Assembly (NCBI GenBank): GCA_905250075.1
Contig: CAJNOP010000025.1
Coordinates: forward strand, 1,364,318 to 1,428,317
Source: Rotaria sp. Silwood1
Lineage: Eukaryota > Rotifera > Eurotatoria > Philodinida > Philodinidae
DNA: 64,000 nt
Reading direction: 5' to 3'
The position numbers and the translations under genes were made by a program. Shown in pieces: positions 58,195 through 64,000 of the stretch (the first letter of the stretch is position 1; each line of letters opens with the position of its first letter). The notes under the pieces were generated by a model, which saw nothing but the letters and a program-made list of their open reading frames with translations, was not told the DNA's origin and did no database searches.

Positions 58195-59847
58195 GTATAT
58201 ATGTTTAGATTTTTATATGCATTTGTGATATTGATCATTCTGTTTTTTTTCTATTATTAAATTTTAATTAATGTTTGTCCTTTTTTTAATCATAAGAAAA
58301 TTTCATTGAACATTTTTTCATTATACTGATCACGTATGTGTGTTATGTGTTCTTTTATTCTGAATAAAAGTACTGATTGAAGATAATCTAGTATTCAAAA
58401 TTTTCTTCTCAATTTCGAAATAGATTTAACTATGAAGAAATCAAACGATGATTGCTGTTTTATAGTCCCCAACCTGTATCTATATATATTGTATCATTTC
58501 AAAAATCTTTGAAAAAAAAGGAATGAACGAAGATGCATAAGAGCACGAATCTGCTTATTTCGGAGGTTATTCAAATTTATTTATGATTCGATAATGTCTA
58601 AAGTAATAAAAGCAAGAAATACTAACTTAAGTTCTTCATCGTCCAGAGTATTATCGATATCATGAGATAACTTTATCATAATTTTGTACATCAATATTAC
58701 TTTCATTAGATAGAGTGTTCAATACTATATCAATTACTATGAGAAAAATCTAGTAAGACAACTTATAATTGTCTTTTATGTTTTACTTTCTTGCCGTTAG
58801 TGTTATGTTAGCTGAAAATTCGGTATGAATCGTTGACTTCTTGCATAATGGAGACTCACAAGGTTCTATTGAACTAACTCTCTATAAACCATTTGACAGC
58901 ACTGTTCAAATTCAATGAATATTGGTCACCCAAGAAATCCTCAGACATATTATTTACTCCACATGATCTTGCGCCTTTTTTACATATATTTGGTAGATTA
59001 TTTCAGTCGACTTATATCTACTCCTAATGTTTTATTTGAAGATTTCTTTCTCAACGAAAAATTCAGCTGAGGTTTCTTCCTCTCAGTATTTCCTAGAAAA
59101 ACGAATTCCATCAAACTACTTCTTTCACTGTTGAGTGGTCTGCCATTTTCGGTTCTAATAACATGTCATAAGCTTTGACCTCAATCACGACTGTCTAAAC
59201 AATATGTTAGCGAAACTCTTTTTTTTTGACTGGACTCTCAGAAAGATGTCAGCTAAATTTTTTAGACAAAAAAAAAGTTCTAAAAGCATTTGAAATATAC
59301 ATAAGTCGCCTCAATTTTTATGCCGATTTCAAATATGACTAAAAGTCTACTAAATATATTTTAAAAAAAACACAAAATTCTATTTAATGCATAATATACT
59401 TGAGATCTGTCAGGTGGTCAGTATCTGAAAAGTGTTACCGAGCGATATATAGAGTTAGTGCAACCAAGCGTTACGAGTCTCCATTATTTAAGAAGTTAAT
59501 GATCAGTATCAAATTTTCAGTCAATATACAACTCATCGGCAACAAAGTAACGAATAAAATATAATGATACATTGTTTTACTAGATTTTTCTTATAGCAAT
59601 TGGTAGAAAATTGAATGCTCTATCTAGTGAGGTCAATCTGGAACGAAAGTAATGTTGATATACAAAGTTATTAGCAAGTTATCTCACGTTATCGATAATA
59701 CACGAGACATTATCGAATCGATCTGAAATGCCTACCAAACGACTAAGTATAAAATTCTGCATCGAATCATATATAAGATTTAATAATCTAAGAAATGAAT
59801 AGATTTGTGATCTTATGCGTCCACATCTGTGTATATTAATCGAATGT
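58195..59847. other. Intergenic DNA between convergent genes
   Basis: Holds the 3' ends of the MET-like gene (+) and of the membrane/dynein-stalk-like gene (-). No coding frame or repeat recognised. Confidence 0.45.
58363..58368 (+). promoter_or_regulatory. Poly(A) signal of the MET-like gene
   Basis: AATAAA 169 bases past the stop codon. Confidence 0.5.
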
Positions 59848-61668
59848 CTATCGAATAATTCTTCGTTGTGATTCTAATAATTTTTCTCGTTCTTCAATCA
59901 TTGTCATAGCCTATAGAAATGATATAAAATACAATTCTATCATAGCAAAATAAGTTTTTATTTAATTTACCCAATTGAAAAATGCTGATAAACCAACAGA
60001 TATTTCAGTAACACGTATTAAATCATAATTTTTTAATATATCTTTTGCTTCACGTGCTTTATCAACAGGTATACTAAGTGGATTTAATTCATAACATCGA
60101 CGACGTACACTTTCTCTTCCAAAACGACCTAATATATTTTGAATTTGCGGCCAATCCTTAAAATGAATTTTAACAACTACATATTTTTTTAAATATCTTA
60201 TTACTTGTATTTCTCTTTCTGAATGTCCAAGAAGTAAAAAAGTAGCACGCATCACTGTTGAAACTTCATCTGGTGGTTTTGTATAACTATGTAATTCAGC
60301 AATTGTTGTTTGATTTAGTCGAAGTACTTTAATTCTAAGAAGAAAATCAAAATTCAAATGAAATAATATTTTTTTGTTAAAAAGAAGTTTAAAGTGTATC
60401 ATGCTTATAAATGCATGCAAATAAAAAAGGAAAGAGAGTTAAAGCTTAACTACCTTCCCCAAGGTACAGGTGAAAATCTAAAGAAGGAGGGAAGCTAAAG
60501 TGTCTATTGAAATCTAATCAATCTTATTTACCTCATATGTTCGATTTTCATTAAACGATTTAATAATTCTAATGCTCGTTCACATTCATATTTTAATTGT
60601 TGAATATAATTATGATCTTTAACTTGTTGAATAGCTTCTTCAAGTGCTGGAATTGTTCGTTCTTCAATAGCTGCTAACAAATCTAAACAAAGATTTGTCA
60701 TAGAGTTTATATTTTGACAAATAATACCTCGACGAAGTTTTTCAAAATGGCTATTATATGGTGGAAGTTGTTCTTCAAGTTGAAAAAGATTTTTTACAGA
60801 AAGTGGAGTCATAGGTTTTGTCGTTAATGGTGATGAAGGTTTTTCTAATGATACAGTCACCACTGGTTCAATTGATGCAGGCGCAGGTTTTTCTGGTAAA
60901 GAAAATATAATTGGTAATGGTGGAGTTACAGGTTTTTCTAGTGGGGGAGATGTGCGTGGTAAGGGTGGAGTTGGTATTCGAGGGCATGATGGAAGTATAG
61001 GTGGTGTAGCTATTGGTATTGCTGTATCATCAACAGCTGCTGGTTTTAGTGAATCATGTCGACTAGCTGGTTTGGTTTCTTGTACCGTAAATGATTTCGA
61101 AGTAGTTGTATCATTTGGATATGGTTGGATTCGTTCTTTGAGTATATCTTCGACTAACAGAAATAAAATTATTTATTGAAAAAAAAAAACAAAGAATAAA
61201 TTAAACAAATATTATTTACGTAGAAAATAGATGAGTGTCATAAGAGCAAGAAAAGAGAGAACAATTAGAAGAGCAGCTAAAATTTGGCCTTGGAGGTCTA
61301 AACGGAAGAAAGTTAATAAGAAAATATGAAATTTTTTAATATTTTACTTTTCGATTGAATACTAAAGCAACTAACAACAGCAATTAAAAATGCAAGTTCG
61401 ACAAATATTATGATGATTACAGATATCAAATGGGATTTTCGAAGAACTTTTTCTATGAAAAAGAAAATTATATGAAATATATCTATTATTTTACTATGTA
61501 CAGAATGATTCGTTCTAGAAGACCTTTTCGTGTAACATAAACAAAAGCAGCGACTGATGTTGCAACTAGTAGAACGGCCAATGATGTAAGTAAAATAATC
61601 ACAATTGATAGACGTCGATTGTAACTGATGACTGTCATTGATGATATTATCGAATTGTCGAACATCAT
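59848..61668 (-). CDS. Three-TM protein with dynein-stalk-like helical domain, six exons, 453 aa
   Basis: Exons in minus order: 61668-61524, 61452-61363, 61297-61220, 61153-60532, 60334-59971, 59910-59848; phases agree at every join and an in-frame stop lies just upstream of the ATG. Three hydrophobic helices come first (~20-45, ~57-78, ~84-105), one per early exon. A Pro-rich linker (~118-215) follows, then ~240 mostly helical residues. The C-terminal part reads IAELHSYTKPPDEVSTVM...FLLLG, then W..IQ...LGRF, then SVGLSAFFNWAMTMIEE. It resembles the microtubule-binding stalk region of dynein heavy chains (IxEIKSxxxPPxxVxxVMxxVxxLL ... W ... AAxGLCxWV), but no AAA module is present. I infer a membrane-anchored coiled-coil protein; function and membrane are unknown. 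The first donor (GTCTTC) is weak, so the exon A/B junction is least certain. Confidence 0.72.
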
Positions 61669-62633
61669 ATAAGAGTTCACTGAAGATATTTATTCGTCGA
61701 TTCTTTTGTGGTTACATAGACACAATAAAGAGAAAGAGAACAATCACGAGTTCTCTACGAGTATGCCTTTCTTTCTTTTTTTTTCATATAGATGAAATAT
61801 GAAGAGAGAGTGAGAGAATAGCATTGTAAACTATTTGTAATTAGAATACCGAAAAAACCTATAGATAGATGGGCACACGCACGCACAAAAAGAAATAAAT
61901 GATGAAACAAGTCGGTTGTCTTAGAAACATTACTTGTAGTTGTGTTTACATTGGCATATGTAGAAAAGTACCTTTGTATTCTACAAAACATAGTGCCTGT
62001 TAGGTGAAGAAAACAAGGTTTTTTATGTGTGAAGGACATTAAATTATACCAAAACTGAATGAATATCATTGATTTTATGTAATTTGTAATGTCTCTATTT
62101 GATTGTAAAAGGACTAAAGTAGACTTGAAAACCATATTTTTCTTAACAATGATAAGAAGAAGGTATCAATTGTCGACCGTCAATACTATAATGATTCGTA
62201 TGCATTTTGATCAAATCAAGGTCATATAAAAGATTGTTTTGATTCCAACTCACTGACACTATATGATTATACCAATTTTCCTCTCTCTGTCTCTCTGTTT
62301 AACATTGTATTTCATCAAACCATAAAATTAATCGAACACTTGTGATATTGTTCTTTGATCATCTCGAGTCGCTTTTTGATCAAAGAATCAAACCGAACCA
62401 AAAAAAGACGATGTTATAATGAACTTACTATTTTTACGTTATATTTATTCCATAATATTCGATAAAAAATATGTCCACCAATATCTGTTTATAGTTCAAA
62501 TATAAAAGTATCAAATAATATTTTGATGATTATCAAAAATTGATTTTTCAAATTGTTATTCCATTTTATTAGGTTTTGGAATTCTTATCCGTTTAAATAG
62601 TTTATTGATGATTTAAATACAATAGACAATAAT
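61669..62633. other. Intergenic DNA between two minus-strand genes
   Basis: About 1 kb with no coding frame; it must contain the promoter of the three-TM gene. Short CT-rich microsatellite near 62280-62300. Confidence 0.45.
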
Positions 62634-62639
62634 TTTATT
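62634..62639 (-). promoter_or_regulatory. Poly(A) signal of IFT172
   Basis: AATAAA on the minus strand ~56 bases past the IFT172 stop codon. Confidence 0.5.
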
Positions 62640-62694
62640 TCGAAATGTGTATTACTTGTTTTCTATAAAAAAAAAACCGTACAACAGAGCATAA

Positions 62695-62964
62695 CTACAA
62701 ACTGACATTGGGTTGTGTTCCTGTCCATTTTGCAAGAAATTTCAAACAATCTTGCAATGTTTCACGTCGAATTGATTTCGCCGATAAAACAAATTTATTC
62801 CAATCTTCTTTATTTGCCATTAAATTATGTCGATCAAAAACGACACAATCATCAAGTACTGGATAACCAGTTATAAGACAAGGCAGTGAACGTTCATTTG
62901 TTTCAGGATTAATTAATGAAAATTCAATACAATTACGAGAATCACGGCGAAGTGCAGGTTTTAC
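62695..62964 (-). CDS. IFT172: Intraflagellar transport protein 172, last exon (partial)
   Basis: After a TTTTTTACTTAG acceptor the frame gives 89 residues ending TGTQPNVSL. It contains CLITGYPVLDD, ANKEDWNKFVLSAK and LQDCLKFLAKW, matching the conserved C-terminus of IFT172 (TGYPVL, ANKDNWNKFLMAAK, CQDVLKFISQW). IFT172 is a large IFT-B peripheral subunit with WD40 and TPR-like repeats that acts at the ciliary tip in the anterograde-to-retrograde switch. The rest of the gene lies upstream on the minus strand, beyond the right edge or in exons not visible in 62965-64000. The exon is assumed to begin in phase 0. Confidence 0.9.
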   Translation of the reverse strand, partial: VKPALRRDSRNCIEFSLINPETNERSLPCLITGYPVLDDCVVFDRHNLMANKEDWNKFVLSAKSIRRETLQDCLKFLAKWTGTQPNVSL

Positions 62965-64000
62965 CTAAGTAAAAAAACAAATAGTAATCAATCAGCAATA
63001 AAAACAAAACGATATTAACGAGAGAATCTTCTCAACTTAAAAATCGCTTTTTGAATTTAGATGAAGAGGGAAAAAGCAAGACTTCAGTACTCTGAAGTAT
63101 GAGTGAAGTATGAGTGAAGGACAGTGGAATGCTTTGAAGTATCATACTTCATTCATATTTCAGAGTGCTGAAGTTTCCCTTTTCTTCCTTGACTCAGGCT
63201 TTGTGTAGAAGATAGGCTGCGATGAAGTGTTAAAAATCCTAAAATGATTAGGAACCCGAAGCCTTCTCTACAAATTTATAGCTATTGTACTGAAATTTTA
63301 GCTTCGTGCAGAGTATATACAAAAGAATCGAATGACAATATATTGAGCTGAAATTATCAGAACATTCTAATTGTAGGTAGATCTTATCTATAGACAAAAA
63401 TGAGGTGAAGTACTTTCGATCATCAATTTTGTTCGAGTTACGATTTTTCATTATCTCTATTAGAGTGCTTCTACAAAATGCAAGCAACTTCTTATCTATA
63501 TTCAGCACTTCATTTTGAGAGTTCAAAAATATTATGACCCTCCTCTTTTGAAAAATCGATCTTTTGTAAAAAAAAAAAATACTTTTTTGAGATGAACATA
63601 TAATCATGATCCCTAACGTATCTAATTAGTTTGAAAATTCATCAAATGACTTCAAGTTTTAGTATTGATAAATTTATAAAGCTCTTCAGCGCAAAGAATA
63701 ATATCTAAACAAGACTTTAGATGAACTTTTAATTGATACGTAATATGATCATATCTCATGCTTATGTTAGAAAGCGATCTAACTAAATATACCGTAACTA
63801 TGTGTACATTTTTTTTCAAAATTAGTTCTTCCATAAACTGTCGATTTCCGAACAAATTTTTTTTATTCAATAGTTAAATGTATTTTCTTTCGGATGAGAG
63901 AAAAGGATTTTATATTCAAGGCTCAATGTCAAACCAATCATCGGTTTTATAGAAAAACGTGCCTAAGATTTTGAGGATCCTAAAATTGAAACTTTCAACT
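62965..64000 (-). other. Probable IFT172 intron sequence
   Basis: No further IFT172 exon was recognised between the last exon and the right edge, so the last intron is at least ~1 kb. A small foldback sits at 63070-63182. The frames at 63248-63607 and 63652-63870 have no gene features. Confidence 0.5.
63070..63182. repeat. Small foldback in the IFT172 intron
   Basis: ACTTCAGTACTCTGAAGTAT (from 63081) is matched in reverse complement by ATACTTCATTCATATTTCAG...CTGAAGT (to ~63174), giving ~30-bp arms with few mismatches and a ~37-bp spacer. Additional GAAGTAT words lie between. Confidence 0.65.

Noticed and set aside
60952-61179. Gly/Val-rich plus-strand frame
   Set aside because: Antisense of the Pro-rich linker exon of the minus-strand three-TM gene.

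Overview
The window is eukaryotic nuclear DNA: AT-rich, with split genes, canonical GT-AG introns (many 50-90 bp, a few of 0.6-1.7 kb), AATAAA signals and animal-type genes. A MET-family receptor tyrosine kinase and IFT172 point to a metazoan. Tracts of degenerate (TGTGGG)n, a telomere-type repeat I recall from bdelloid rotifers, together with the compact introns and varied DNA transposons, make a bdelloid (Rotaria/Adineta-like) my best guess. That is inference; no rRNA or mitochondrial marker is present.

Layout. 0.7-2 kb: a two-exon gene of unknown function (+). 2.0-3.0 kb: a small Mutator-like element with ~160-bp inverted ends. 5.1-7.0 kb: a two-exon mucin-like type I membrane protein (-) whose stalk is encoded by a microsatellite. 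7-12.5 kb: mostly non-coding, with an orphan exon, a foldback MITE and a dead LRR-gene fragment. 12.6-20.9 kb: a divergent pair, SNRPD2 (spliceosome, -) and a complete 19-exon AP-2 alpha adaptin (clathrin endocytosis, +). 21-28.9 kb: repeat-rich accessory DNA with GC-rich hairpins, G-rich 9-bp minisatellites, a 72-bp tandem repeat and a large inverted composite repeat. 28.95-29.5 kb: a small secreted protein (+). 30.9-34.3 kb: a structurally complete hAT transposon with a perfect 8-bp target duplication and a broken transposase. 34.7-35.7 kb: a gene remnant split by a MITE and by a telomere-like foldback. 36-49 kb: almost gene-free, full of foldbacks, minisatellites, a palindrome with hammerhead-like cores, and a short hAT-type MITE. 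49.7-58.2 kb: a complete 12-exon MET/RON-like receptor kinase (+). 59.8-61.7 kb: a six-exon gene (-) joining three predicted transmembrane helices to a dynein-stalk-like helical region. 62.7-63 kb: the last exon of IFT172 (-).

The conserved genes serve housekeeping or cell-biological roles (splicing, endocytosis, receptor signalling, cilia) and show no operon-like co-function. SNRPD2 and AP-2 alpha share a ~0.2-kb divergent promoter interval. The most unusual material is a modular repeat family built from TGTGGG-like tracts and several 9-bp-period minisatellites arranged as foldbacks. Exon joins were deduced by eye from reading-frame continuity and splice consensus; all multi-exon models given as complete keep phase across every join. 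Repeat arm boundaries are approximate.
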